Below are positions 9,901 to 22,957 of a stretch of DNA of 64,000 nucleotides, piece after piece (position 1 is the stretch's first letter; every line of letters starts with the position of its first letter). Below the pieces are notes generated by a model. That model had not been told where the DNA came from, searched no databases, and saw only the letters and a list, made by a program, of their open reading frames with translations. This DNA is from Bugula neritina (taxonomy: Eukaryota > Bryozoa > Gymnolaemata > Cheilostomatida > Bugulidae): the NCBI GenBank assembly GCA_964035545.1, contig OZ037766.1, forward strand, positions 13,195,222-13,259,221. The letters run 5' to 3'. A program made the translations under genes and the position numbers.

Positions 9901-11635
9901 AGAATCCTTTTATTTTTGTAGAGGTCTTTGTTCATATCATGTTTACTGTAAGTGTCAGCCAGTTTCAGACCTGCAAATATATATAGTAATATAGCTAAGT
10001 AGTAGTTTCTCTTTAGAATTGACTCTTTTTGTTATTATAATAATTATTTACCAATTCATATTAAATAAATTACATGTAGTTGCATTGTCTTTTCGTTTTC
10101 TTTCCTGATAGTTGGTAGCTTTTAGACAATATAAATATAATAAAAGTAATGATATCTAAGTCTGTAGCAGACTGATATACTTGAGCTCAACTTGTGCAAG
10201 ACTTACTAATCGTCATGCCTTACAATAATATAGACTACATGTAGAAACTAAACGGTCATCAAAACATACTCAGCTGGATTATCTTCTATTAACTACCATT
10301 CCATGGTGACAGTCATATCGTTTAGTCAACTTATTTGTTGCAATAATGAAATGAAATCTTATTTTGTCAACAACCTACATAGAATTATGATGAAAAGCAG
10401 CTGCTATATTAGCTGTAGATGTTGGAAGAGGATAACGGTTTTTAAAGGATAAAAAAGGTTTATTTTTTGTGATTTTTTAAGTTAATATGAAATATTAGGC
10501 TCTTAAACAGTTCTAGAGACCTAAACAATTGACTTGTTCAAAGAGTGACCTTTAACTTCTATAATAATTATATCAGTTTAGGCCACTCATATAAGCAAAT
10601 TTATAAGAATACTAGGTTAAAAGATGAATACTCTATAGAGCAGCAATTGCTTGCTTTATTTCATTTACCTGATTGAGGTAACTTAGATAAAATTTAACAG
10701 ACTATTTTAGCATTTATTGGATTTTAATGCACAAAATAAAAAGAAGAGAATTATGCTAATAGGTAATTCATGTGGTTTCTTTATGATGTAAATGGAGTCT
10801 AGATAAATCAATCATTCTTGTCTACTTCTATATCAGATCTTGCACATATTTTCATTTGTTATTAAGTGGAAGGCAGTAATATTATATGTGAATATTAGGA
10901 AGCTTTTAACTTTATATTTATTCTATTTGAAAATATGACAATGTCCGACTTTTTAAACTATTTCTTTCAAACTTTAAATCAATTCTAAATATGCTCCAAG
11001 CAAACTTTTTTACATTGGTACAACTTTCATAGGTCTGCCTAGCTTTCTAACTTTGTATCTATCAGAGCTATTATTTAGTGGTTGAAAGGACACCCAACAA
11101 AACAGAGTGAATCAAATAAGATGCACATACCTGGAATCTGTTCAACAGGAACATTTTCAGTGACAGCCCCAGTTGCCATTAACACACAGGTTGAAGTACA
11201 TGATGTAGTTCTTCCTTCTCTATCTTCTGTGTACACAGTGAATGTTGAATTGGCTTTACTGATCTTTTCAACTTTAGTGTTGTACTTGATATTGAGGTGA
11301 AATCTGTTAGCATAGTCATTCAAATACTGGTGGAGGTGTATAGCCTGAGGGTACAGGTCATCAGAATACTTGGTGAACTTCATTTCTTTGTCCTCCGAAA
11401 GCAAAGAGTTCCAGTCGTGTCTCATGTTGAACTCTTCTTCTTTAAAGAAGTTGTTCTTCTTGTTGAGAGAAATGAGCCGACCACACCTCGGATGCTGTTG
11501 GAAAAACTTGGCAGCTTTATCTTCTGATTCGTAGACAATGTACCTTTGACCTGCTTGCTGTAGAAAGTAAGCCATTTGCAGACCAGCTGGCCCAGCTCCC
11601 ACTATCACATAGTCATAGTCCACTGAATTCTGCAT
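6960..11635 (-). CDS. FOXRED2: FOXRED2-like FAD/NADPH flavoprotein, copy 1
   Basis: Coding exons in transcription order: 11635-11131, 9970-9782, 9158-8907, 8632-8387, 8082-7899, 7688-7454, 7274-6960. All junctions are GT-AG and phases join cleanly to give 641 residues. The FAD Rossmann motif GAGPAG is at 13-18 and the pyridine-nucleotide motif GGGNSAFETA at ~195-204. Segments FNMRHDWNSLL, CMGWN and SGFVHGFRYN are characteristic of FOXRED2, a vertebrate ER-lumen oxidoreductase linked to ER-associated degradation. Unlike that protein, the predicted start gives no signal peptide and the C-terminus (VTTRQ) is no ER-retention signal, so the compartment is uncertain. About 16 residues differ from copy 2. 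Both copies look functional. Confidence 0.9.
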
Positions 11636-12447
11636 TTCTACCTGCAATCTGTCACATACAGAAATCAAATACAAGTAACTGTGAGAGTTTTGTGTTAATT
11701 ACTCAACATAATTGATGGAGAGTGTTGAGCGTACAAATGCAGATAGAATCCAGTCATTTACAAGTTGAAAAAAATTCTTTCATGTGAAAAATAGGGTTAT
11801 TCTTGTATAAACAACCCAAACCAATCCAATTAGAAACATATATATTAGCATTTTTAATTCTTTTAAATATATAGACAGATAAATGAATAGATTTCTTGCT
11901 TATATCTAGTTTCTGAACCTTAAAGTAAACTGTACACAATGGTGCCTACTTAATGGTATACCATCATCTCTATGGATTATTATAATATAGCTGTAATATG
12001 CTACTGTCATTTCACAAAGGAATTTTTATGTCTTATAATAAAATTTTATCTGCCTTTTAATTCATAATTATCATAAAACTTTACCAACAGAGCTAATATT
12101 CTTCTAGCCAAGCAAATGATAACTTCAACAGATGATATTTTATAAGTTTTTTATGTTAAAGATTTTCTGTAAATAATTATTGTTCAGTATATAATAACAA
12201 ATAGTCAGTTTCTTCAACATAGAAGAAAAATACTGTGTTGCTAATGAGCCTCTATTGTAAAGCATTAAATCAGTGATTATTAATCTAGCTATAATTTCTT
12301 TTGCTATATTAGAAACAAGCTACAGACTTGTTCTTCAACTAAAAGCTAAGTTCTAAATATCTTTGCTTAAAAGATTTATTTCATATAGTTACCATACTTT
12401 TGTTGGTTTGTAAAAAGATTGGATGATTATATAATAAGCAATCATAC

Positions 12448-12560
12448 CTGTGTGACCTGCTGTGACAGAGTGATGGAGATATACCTCAACAGATATAATA
12501 TAGAAACTTCCAGTCCAGAATTAGAGAAACCTTTCAACAGCTGATAGCATTGAGCATGTG
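12448..12560 (-). promoter_or_regulatory. 5' untranslated exon and TATA promoter of FOXRED2-like copy 1
   Basis: The exon has a good donor (CACACAG|GTATGATT read on the minus strand, donor just below 12448) that joins to the coding exon ending at 11641. A TATA box, TATAAATA on the minus strand, lies at 12582-12589, about 30 bp upstream of the estimated transcription start near 12555. The exon frame leading into the coding exon has no ATG, which supports translation from 11635. Confidence 0.55.
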
Positions 12561-12599
12561 ATAGGTGGAACCTGTGCACAGTATTTATATATCTTTATA

Positions 12600-15500
12600 A
12601 TTGTCCAATAAGATCTTTGCAAAGTAATATTACTGGATTGGCTAATTACAGTAATATAGTAATGCATACTTTAAACTTTTCTCATACTTCATTGCATATA
12701 TAACATACTTTTAGCAATAGTTATAAAATGTCAAACAATATTTCTCCACATTTCTGGTGCAGATTTTAAGTTCAGAGATAATATAGAGTTGCATGCATGT
12801 CTGTCCCTTACAGGCACACATAGAAGTAGAAATAGAAGACTAAGACCAACTAAAAGCAAGTTATATAATATGAACATACTAGTATTACACTCGTATCATG
12901 ATACAAGTTATAACAGTAAAACAACTTACTTAGATACAATGATTTACTGTATACATGCAACTACCGTATATTTTCACATAAATGTAAATAAGGCTGTAGT
13001 TTTAATTGATCAACTTAACAAAATAAGTGATATTTTTTTCATCCGTAATTTAAACATGATTACACTTATTCTATACAATGTAAAATATGTATAAGCTCAA
13101 TATAAGTCTTATAATTTTTTTAACTTTGAATGTTTGGTTTGTTTTTGTCAAGCAGAATATTAAAAGCTTTACCACCAAGACTTTAATATACGGACAGAAT
13201 TTCTCTCTAACTACCACTAAAGGCTGTATAGATCAACCTGCTGCAAGTGCAAATTATTTTTAAACTAAACCTGATTATCTAAATTAAAATTAAAAAAGTT
13301 AAATTTTTTACTTTCTAATTATAAAGTTTTAAATTACTATGGCAACAGAATTAATTGTTACATACAACAGCTAGTTTAGCACCATTTATCAGAAACACCT
13401 TCATGGTGGCGTCAATTTATAGATTGTAAGAATATTAATGGGAAGCTATCAAATCAACTCTGGAGGTCTAAGCTCATTGACTCAAAGGTCGATAACATTG
13501 AAATGTCTCAAAGTATAAAAAATGGTTGCCGATTACTGCATGATGATGTCAAAGTAAATATAATGTTGCAATAAAATTTTGTATTTTCACATGAAATCTT
13601 GCTCAACTTGTATAAAACTAGTGAAGTTTGATACTTTTATGCCTTGTAAAGTAATATTTGGTTAGAGATTGGCTAGCATTGGCTAAAACATCAAACAGGG
13701 GAAGTATCATGTAACAGTCACAACCTACCACCAACACTGTATATAAGATGGATTATTGTAACAATTCAAGTGAACCACACATAGAGTGACCATAAGCCAA
13801 ACTCTCAGTCAGTTCCCTAACCCTCAGTTACTCACCAACCAACCACAGAGCTGCAGTAAAAGTTACCTTATATTAGCCTTTAGTTACCATTTACTCAAGT
13901 AGCTGGTGGTTTATACATTTTTGCCACGTCTTCCAACTTGAAGTGGAATTTACCTATTAGACAGGATGAGAGCCATGTTTTTCCAGACTACATCTGTAAT
14001 TAAGAATAATGGTTAACCAGTAGACTTTCTAAAGTCTCTTTGGAGGGTGAAGAAAAGGTGAAAGAACATAATCCTTATATCAGAGAAAAAAGGCAGCAGA
14101 AACTGTACTGAACTTTCAGCCAATTATTCAACAAAATTAAATATTATTGATTCTATGGAGCCTGATAATATAGATTTATAGCTGTTATAGATATATAGAT
14201 GCTTGAAAACAGAGCAAAAACTAATTAATGAGCCTATCATCTACATGCTGTAAGACTATCCAAACATTTGAGATATACGGTTGAAAATGCATTAAATCAA
14301 TCTTTACCTGCAGCCACTAATCCATGTTAAAAGTTAGCAATGTTGAAAATACAACTTGTGGTTGAAAAGATAATAATAGTTATTAATTCAGCAGACCAGA
14401 GTTTGTCTTTAAAAGGTTTACCATGACTTTAGTTGTTGACCTCTTGAAACAAATTTGTCTGTATTAAACAATATGGCAGAGATTTTAGGTAGAGTTCAAC
14501 ATCTGTATATAGATTATTATTCTAGGCTCAAACATAATCTGAAGTTGTATGTTAATATATTTGCACTTTGTAGTCAACCAAACTAACCAAGGTATCACAG
14601 TTCACAGATCAGTCATACTTATATATGCTATATAAACTGGAAATCATATGCCAATGTTTTATGCATATTTGAGCTGCAGTTGCACAGTAGAAAAACCCAA
14701 TCTACAATGGGTTGAAGTAATAAGAGTTGGGTGATAACTGATAAGGAGTTCACTTTGGCTAAACTGATCACTAAAAGTACTTATAATTACAGTTGATGAT
14801 ACTAATTTCATTATGGTAATTAAACACTTGAAATAATTAGTTAGTGCCTTGAAGAAAAAGTCTTCAATCTAATAACTTCTCTTTAAAGTACCCCAAGTCT
14901 ATTCTACTCATCACACCTAGATACTTTATCTACACTTGTGATGGTATAGTTATAAATTATTCCCAAATAACTCTTATTTATCAACATGGTTACCAAATTT
15001 ACAAATTTTTATATTAATAGCTAACACTAAATATACATAAATATGTAGAATAAGGTGTTTAAATGCTAACACAAGCTGTTTACTAAATAAATAAGTGGTT
15101 ATAAAGAAGAATCTGCCGTTTAGTAAAACATGTCACAATAACATGTACCAGTTCAGTATTATAGTCCTTGTGAACAAAAACATTACATTCTTTGTCAGAT
15201 TCCTTCTTCTCAATAATCCTTTTAATATTCACCGCATGGTTTTATCACTAAAGCCTGTCTGATCCTTTGTCTATCAGTTTGATTATTAAAACCTTCAGTA
15301 AATGTAATAATTCATATTGTACACTCCCAGTTGGGGGACATTAACTGAATTAGTTTGAATTGTTGATTGCATCAGTATACAGTTATATTTCTGATATAAT
15401 ATTATATTTAAAAAAAATCTTATTAGAATATACGATTGGTATTTTTGTGTTGGTAATTTTAATGTATACAACATTTGAGTTGATTAACTTCACAACAAAA

Positions 15501-18500
15501 TTATTGTTTATTTCCTTTAATTTTTTCTCGAAGCCTAACAAATTGTTTGTTTTTCTAAATCAATTTGTAGTGAATATAACTTTGCAAGCATTTTAAACCT
15601 TTGTTTTCTTGCTTTGTTAGATAATAGCTATTCTTTTTCAAGTTTATTCTTTTTATTTTCTCAGTACGTAAGCGTCTTAAAGCCAAATGCTTTTATTGCA
15701 GTTTAAAGGAAAACTCACTTTTTTTTAATGCATACCTCTCAGACAAAGATCTGTAGATCATCAGCTGCCAAATTGAGGCTTAGTTGCTATATTAACAACC
15801 TCAGTGTTGCTAAACTCATAGTTGCCCCTAGCAACACCAGTTTCATCCAATATGTTTTAACAGCAATATATGCTTTAACAGTAATTTAATTTCCAAGACG
15901 CTAATTGGTAGTTTGGGTTTCCATTTTCAGCTAGCCGGTTTAGAGGTCAACAGGCAGTCTAGACAAGCCTGAAGCCAGTACAGATCATCACTATGATGCA
16001 CTTAAGCTTGGTGACAAATCAATGTTATATTACACATTGTTTTATTGGGTGGAAAGTAAGTTACAAGCAAACTACTTGGTAATTTATACAGTTTAGTTAA
16101 CGATATGAGATCAGCTATTGTCAACATTTGATATTTGAAGTCTTCCTTATACCTGGAAAAAAATCACTCAAATCAAGATAACATAAAATCTACCAAACAA
16201 ACTTGGTGGTTGCAAAAATAACAATTAGTATAATTAAAAATTAACATTCCAGAGTGTAAATGATTAAGGTTCAGGCAATTTGTTAAGTGTTGGCAGTTGA
16301 TATAAATGGCATTCACATTATATTAATGGATGAAGTATAATATGCATAAGTTTACATGTAGTACTATGCAATCCTAGTTTAGATTATACTGATCTAACTG
16401 CTGGGTGTTAGTTTTTGAACTGGCTAAGTATACTATTTTGTGTGATAGACTAAAAAGAATGCCACTTAGGTAGATACTTATTTGGGCAAGTATAGCAAGT
16501 TTCACTGACATCTACCATTCAGCTAGCACATGTCAAAATTATAGTGGAAATATTATACATCTAAAATTCCACATTGAAAAGTGACCTGGGTATGAAAAGT
16601 TATACTTAGTCTGTGATATCTATAAGTGAGTTTGAAATAGGATATACTGCTCAACTATTTATTTAAATTTCATTAAAGTAACAGGTTTGCAGTAATAAAA
16701 ATTAATTCTATTAAAATATGAACATTAATCATACTTTTATCATCATGAGACAACTTCAGAGAAGCTAGTTTATAGTTGTGCTCTTATTCAATGCACAGTG
16801 CATAGCTATAATTCATGGGCTATATGGGTTACAGTAAACCCATAAACTAAAATAAAATATTTTGTAAAAGCATGACGTGAAGCAAAATCTTGAAATTTTG
16901 TCATGGTGATTTGTCAAACTTCAAGTAGTGAAAAATACTTTTTGACAGGTTATGCTTATAAGGAGCCCAAGCTTCTATACATTGTTGACTGATTTAAATA
17001 ATCTATGCAAAATATTTTTGTATCTAGACTAGTTTTGAGGTAATTGTTAATAAATTCATAAGAAACTCTTGTCTTGAGATAGCAGATAGTTTAATTGAAT
17101 ATAAAGACAATGCCAGTTTTTAGCAACTCAAATATGTAGAACTTAAATTAGAAATATTTGAGCAGTTGACACCCAGCTCTTAATGAAAACACAACCATTA
17201 TAATAATTAACAAGTGTCATTTATAAAAGCAACATGGCTAAGATTTTAATAAAACTAAACTTTTGCACCAAAAACATAAATGAGTTTTATTAATAGGTTA
17301 TGGAAATCTAAATTGGTCCGTTTTTGTACTTATGAAGTTGCAAATGAGATGGTTTATAGCTAGACAAGTATTTCCCGATGGAGCTTCTTTAACTGACCAG
17401 TAAGTTAGTAGTTTGTAGCTAGACCAGAATGTAGCCATTGGTAACTCTAACAGAGTCATCAAATGGTGTGATGATGTCACATTAGGAATTTAACTTGCAT
17501 ATAACTTGACATGAAGTAGTTTGAGCAGAAACTTCTTCACTGTATTGTCTGTTACAACTCTGCTATCTCTTGGAATATGGATGGATATAGTTGGGCAATG
17601 ATGTTGGTTTGTTGCAAAGTTGACCTTCACTTTATAGCCTATTATTATAGGTACCTTACACTTTATTGTTTCCCTGTACTTTATCTTTCAGTGAGTATAA
17701 TCACAACCAAAACCCTAAGCTTACCCGCTTGTATATTTAGATTGAAGAGGTTGAAGCTGCATAAAAAAGTTAAATTTTCTAAATGACAACTAACAAAATT
17801 TATCATAAAAACACCCATGGTCTAGAACTGAGTGTCTACTTCAAGGGCATGCAGATGATTGAGCTATTTTAATTAGAAAGATTAATAAAATAGAAATGGG
17901 CAAAACTTATTTGGGTAAAAAACCACAGAACTGTTATTTTATATAAATATGTTTTGTAAAAGTGAGTTATGAAATCTTTTTAGCACAAACAAAGTAACTC
18001 ATCATTTTAATCGAAATGTCAAATTGACTAATAAAAGAATGTTGACTTCGATCACCCTAATTGCACTTTGTTTACAACTACCAAACAGGTTATTATTGAG
18101 ATATTTTGGTTGTTTTTGTGTTTAATGTATTACCACCACAGTTTCAGTTCAGAATAAGAAAAAAGATATATGAAATGCTCTTTGAAGCTGATCAAACAAT
18201 ATGAAATGCATTAATTTGTCATATTGAGATTTATGAAAAACTGATCCTGTTATTAGACATTAAATTTGTCAATACATAATGTAGTAGTATATTCAGTAAT
18301 GTTTTATCTTTGAATTGAGCTATAAAACTGCTTTTGTGGTGAATGAAAGGAAAATTGACCACCAGAATTAAAATAATTACGGTAGACCTACAAACAATGC
18401 TTAGATCTTTAGTCTATAATTCTAGGTGAATCAAAGTTCACTCTATATAACGTAGCCTAATACATCTAGATATCATAATAGAAAATGCTGAATCAAGGTG

Positions 18501-21500
18501 AAATCAACCTAAAAAGCACCTTATATTGTACAAAACACTTTAAAATAAAATCAGCAATGAGTCAGGTCTGTTATGTACTACATAACAAAATTTTTCACAC
18601 TTTTTAATCTTTGATCCAAACACAACAAAATTTTTGCAAAGCAATTATGAAAGTTTATCACTTCAAGTCTGGTGGTGCTGAGCACCATGTTTTTCAAATG
18701 CTTTTCATCAAAGCTATTTAAAGAATAGTATTAGTATCAATTATGTTTCAACATTAAAATGATTTCTCACATTCAGAAATGTGTGTCTGCTCAAATGAAA
18801 TTTGTTGAACCAAATTTATTTGCAAATGAAGTTAAATAAAATGTTACCCATGCAATAATTGAAAGAAAAAATGTAAGAGCTCTTCAGCATACACATATAA
18901 TGGAGTATATTTGTTACACTTTGCAAAGGTTTAAATTACGTGCCCTCAATTTGTAGTGGCATATACCTTAAGCACAGTATTTAAATAATTGTGTGTTGCT
19001 TATTGTGTATTGTGTTCGCTATTCAGTGCTATCCTAGTATCTCGCTAATTGTATGCTATTGCATCTGGTGTGCAGTTCAGCACCTATAAACGAAAATAAA
19101 CTCTGTAAACTCTGTTTAACTACCATTGAAAGGTATACTTCAATCTATGTTCAAGTCTCACAGATAACAGATAGCTTTCTTTAATATTCATCTTATTATA
19201 TTAAATTAATATTATAATTCAAATAACACAACAATGCAATTTTTTGATATAACTGTGATAATATAATGATTATAATAATGACAATTAAAGGCTAGTAAAA
19301 ATAGCTAATTAAAGAGAAAACCAATATTTTGGTGCTAATCACCTATTCTAGCTACTATTATTAGTGCTCCCTTTTATACGGTACTAATTAAGATAGTACT
19401 AAATTAAACATACAGGTTTTCAATTTCATTACATGTTTTAGAAAAGGCAGATAATATGTTGAGCTCAGATTTCTAGTTGCTGGTCCAGCAAACAATTTTT
19501 ACAATGAGTTAATAACTGTAGAAGACCAAATAGCTAAAACATTGTTTCATTACCCTCAGGTGCTGAGAAGTTGTTTGAACCTTTTGAGGTTATTCACCTT
19601 TCTATTAACCAGGTAAAATAAGAAACACACTGCTAAACTAATAGCAGGCAGCGGAGATCATGCTAGACCTATAGTATTATTAATTACTTAATATTTTAAC
19701 CACAGAATTACTTAGGAAGTGTCTGCAAGATTGAGAATAGCAATATTATGTTGCCAGACATAATGAAGAAGGCACAGTTTCCTTCCATTTCAACCAATTT
19801 AAATTGATATCAAATTTCCAAACTCGATTGAAACACTAAAGACAGAGGATGTTAGAATGAACACCAACTCAAGCCAACACACCAGATCATTACATACGTA
19901 TAAATATAACTAAATCAGCAATATAACTAATCAGGCAGGTTTGATACAGCGACATACCTCAACACTTGAAAACATGGTACAGGTGCCAAAACACATATCC
20001 TAAAATTCTTATATATCTGCTAAATGTAAAGGGCTACCTTTATAAGTTCTGAGAACAAATTTAGATTATGGAAAGATGTTTCAGTTTTTGGAATGCAAAT
20101 TAGATATTCTGATTACTTTACTAGTCCTATGTAAAAGAGTTGGTAGTTGCCAAATTGACTGTTGAGTCAGTACCTTTCAGGCGCCAAAATGCAGAGAAAA
20201 TATTTCAGAGATGCTTTATCCTACTGAGCAATCAAACAGAATTAAATTATTAATAAATTTAAAAGTTTTATAAAAGGTTTCAGGAAATACAAAGAATGCC
20301 ATAAATTTTGTATAATATATAATACAAATATTCTTATAGCCACATTATATCCCTGATGACTGTATACTACTAACAGGCTGTGAGGACATGAAGTCCTAAA
20401 ACAAAGCTATAGATCACTGAAAGTACCAAAACTGAAATTGATATTCTAACACGATTTATTTACATTTAAATTTTGCTTTTTCCATCTCTTACAAAGTTCC
20501 CTCAACTCTCAATCAGCTACAAGTCTGTAAGAATAATTCTGAAGAGTTATGAAGTGTTAAAGTATTTCATGACTATAAGTCTGCAAAGTTTTGTTCAATT
20601 GAACAAATAATAAGAGAAATGATGAAAGTCTTTATGAGGAAAATAAACCGTTATTTACTTATAATACTTGTCTTCAGTGTACCATGTGCTAATTTACTAG
20701 ATTATTGCTTCACTTCCACCTAGGTTTTATTGAGTATATGAGTCTAGGTCTAAAATATTCTAGTTTTATGTCAATAGAAGACAACCTCTCATACCATAAT
20801 CTTCTCTATAGATTCCATGCTATGTAGCCTGTGTATTTTTCAAAAGATCAAACTTTAAACATGCTTATATAAATGACTGATAGAAATAGCTCTCAAGTAA
20901 CTTTAAATAAGTCTTGGTTCCCACGTTAAAGCCTGTCTACTTTACGTGTATTAATTAGAGTTATTTGCACTGTATTTGACTTTCTGAATAAAAATACAAA
21001 CATATTTTACTTGTTTGCAGAACCTTAGTCTGTTAACTTGTGATTCAAGCAGCTATAAAAGATTGACATTCTTCTACTTTAAGAGCCAGTTTATAATTTT
21101 AGTAAGTCAGGTAACCAAAGAGTGAACTTTTCAGTTTTCTCTCTCCTCCCCTTCACAGATTTAGCTAATTATTGGCCCATCTAGGGACAAAAATTGAAAA
21201 CTAGTTTCCTACTTTTGGATCAAAGATTTCTTTATTACAGTTGTTTTACATAATAACAGCACTACAAATTAATGCAAAAAATATTGCATATACATCTATA
21301 AAATAAAGTATTGTGTAATGCAAAAAATTATATTTTTACTTGTACAGTTGGTAAAGGGAGTTGTTTTAAAAGTACATAAGTGTCTACTTTTATCATTCAA
21401 TCTCAGATCAAGGGGCTTTTGTAGTGTCAATATGTCACATTCTTCACTTCTAAGTTAAAAATCTGGTTATCTGCTTCATTATCCTAATTTAAAGGTTTTG

Positions 21501-22000
21501 GTAGCTAGCTTAGCAACTCTAAGCTTTTAGGATTTAACTTTCACAGACAACAAGCAGCTGTCCTAGTAGCTTTAAATTCTCAGGACTTGCACTAGCTTGA
21601 AACTTGTATTCATAATTGGAAAACAGCTGTTATAAAAGCATAAAAGCACAATAGAGCTTTTGCACAAGCCAAGGATTTAAGTTTGCTGTCTTAACATTGG
21701 CAGCAGCTATAATACTAGAAATGCAATAACTGTTATTGATGGTGATCAAAGAATAAAACTGATAAAACAGTTCGTATATGGGGGGTAAAAATTATCTACA
21801 TGCAGTCTAGGAAATTGATAACAGTTAATTTGTTCTGTCCAAATCAAACAGACCAGAGCTTCGCATAATTTAGCCAAAATATTATAAAAACACTATTAGT
21901 TCAACTTGAAAGTAGTTAGTTAATGCATAAGATAATTTTTATTATAAAATGCAGCTAACAGCTAAATTGCTAGCTTTTAAAAACAACTTAAACATGCAAG
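12600..22000. other. Gene-poor stretch of left arm
   Basis: AT-rich DNA without a gene I can support. It includes the tract at 12870-13095 that is nearly identical to its mirror at 36640-36868, and a block at 17298-17790 whose mirror at 31000-31455 is also well conserved but whose short frames change residues freely. Bases ~18860-19190 lack an evident mirror and end in a region with AATAAA, so they may be a small insertion such as an old LTR fragment; this is weak. Confidence 0.5.
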
Positions 22001-22030
22001 AACATATTTTAGATATTTCCCAGTTAACTT

Positions 22031-22947
22031 TTGAAATGCGAAGAAAAAGCCAAAGTTGAAAATTCTTCTGAGGCAGTGGCAGCTAGGAGTAGTGCCGCTG
22101 CCTCTCCACCAGTGGAAAACACAAAAGGTTTAAAGGAAGCAGGTGACAATAGTCAGGTAAGCATTATAATACTGAATAAAAATCACCTAATTTTTTTGTT
22201 CATTATGTCTTCAATTAATAATTAAATATACTCTATCACTGCATAAAATAAATTAAAACCACAGTTGTTTTGTTTACAGGTTTATGGTGATCACTGTGCT
22301 AATTATTTGTAGGGTGCTAAAAGCAGTCCCATTAGTGATAAAATGTCTGAATGCTCAGTTGAGAGTTCTACTGAGGAAGGAACCACTGACTGTCCCAGTC
22401 CTAGCTCTGGGGATAAGAAAACCAAACCGCTGAGTGTCCCAGCCTTGGCTCTATAGATAAGAAGTTCCCTGACTGCATCTCAGTCCTAGCTCCAAAGATA
22501 AGAAAATCATTCAGTGTCCCAGCCCTAGCTCTGGAGAAGAGAAATCTGATGATGAGAATCCCACATCTGACTCTACTGAAAGCAAAACCTAGAAGAGTTC
22601 TCCAGTCAAAGAAAGCTTAGATACTGGTTCAGAGGAAACTGATACTGCCAAGGACACCGATGAAGTAACAGAGAGCAGTGGAATGAAATCTGTTTCCTCT
22701 CTAGAAGGGCTTACTCTCGAAAAATCTTGAGAGTCAGGAGACATCTGGTGAAAGGGTTCCAGTCAAAGATGTATCCAGTGAGTTGATGTCTAGTGGTGCT
22801 GGCAAGGAATGTGTTAAAAGCTGTGGTAATGAGAAAAAGGAATCGGAAAGTGCTGATGCCAACAGTGCATCAAGCAGTACTGGTGGTAGCAGTGGTTTAG
22901 AAGATTCAACTAAATCCTCTTCTGGCACAGGCACAGATCAATGAGAC
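22031..22947 (+). pseudogene. Ser/Glu-rich protein gene, left-arm copy, broken
   Basis: Counterpart of the intact gene at 24880-25897. Exon 1 is ~22036-22155, followed by a donor (CAG|GTAAGC) and an acceptor before 22314 (TTTGTAG|GGTGC). Exon 1 has lost the starting frame: the ATG at the position of the intact copy's start (22036) soon reaches a stop, because of a short deletion, and it keeps none of the long Ala-Glu-Ser-Gly repeat. Exon 2 opens well (SDKMSECSVESSTEEG) but then has a local duplication of the PSPSSG-coding block, frameshifts and stops (near 22456 and 22591). The end is still recognisable (SSGTGTDQ-stop at ~22943). Confidence 0.75.
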
Positions 22948-22957
22948 AAGCATCTAT

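Larger units (their letters stand above)
4740..22957. repeat. Left arm of giant inverted duplication
   Basis: Reverse-complement match to 24862-44745 along nearly its whole length. Anchors are the outer edge (GCGAATAGCAGACACAC at ~4785 against ~44700), all FOXRED2-like exons, a 240-bp tract at 12870-13095, blocks at 17300, 20160 and 21500, and the central gene. Coding parts are ~97% identical by eye; non-coding parts are clearly more diverged and carry indels. The sum of mirrored coordinates drifts from ~49490 at the outside to ~47820 at the inside, which measures the net extra length in the right arm. Confidence 0.9.

Noticed and set aside
12789-13094. 101-codon frame, mirrored at 36641-36946
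   Set aside because: Conserved between arms, but the whole DNA tract is nearly identical. There is no recognisable domain and the first ~28 residues diverge. Reported as a conserved tract instead of a gene.
15360-15596. 78-codon hydrophobic frame; likewise 33489-33746 and 34912-35103
   Set aside because: Low-complexity or AT-driven frames with no matching frame in the mirror arm, no domain and no splice context.
17298-17480. 60-codon frame conserved in both arms (31273-31455)
   Set aside because: The few differences between copies change amino acids, and there is no domain; it behaves as non-coding.
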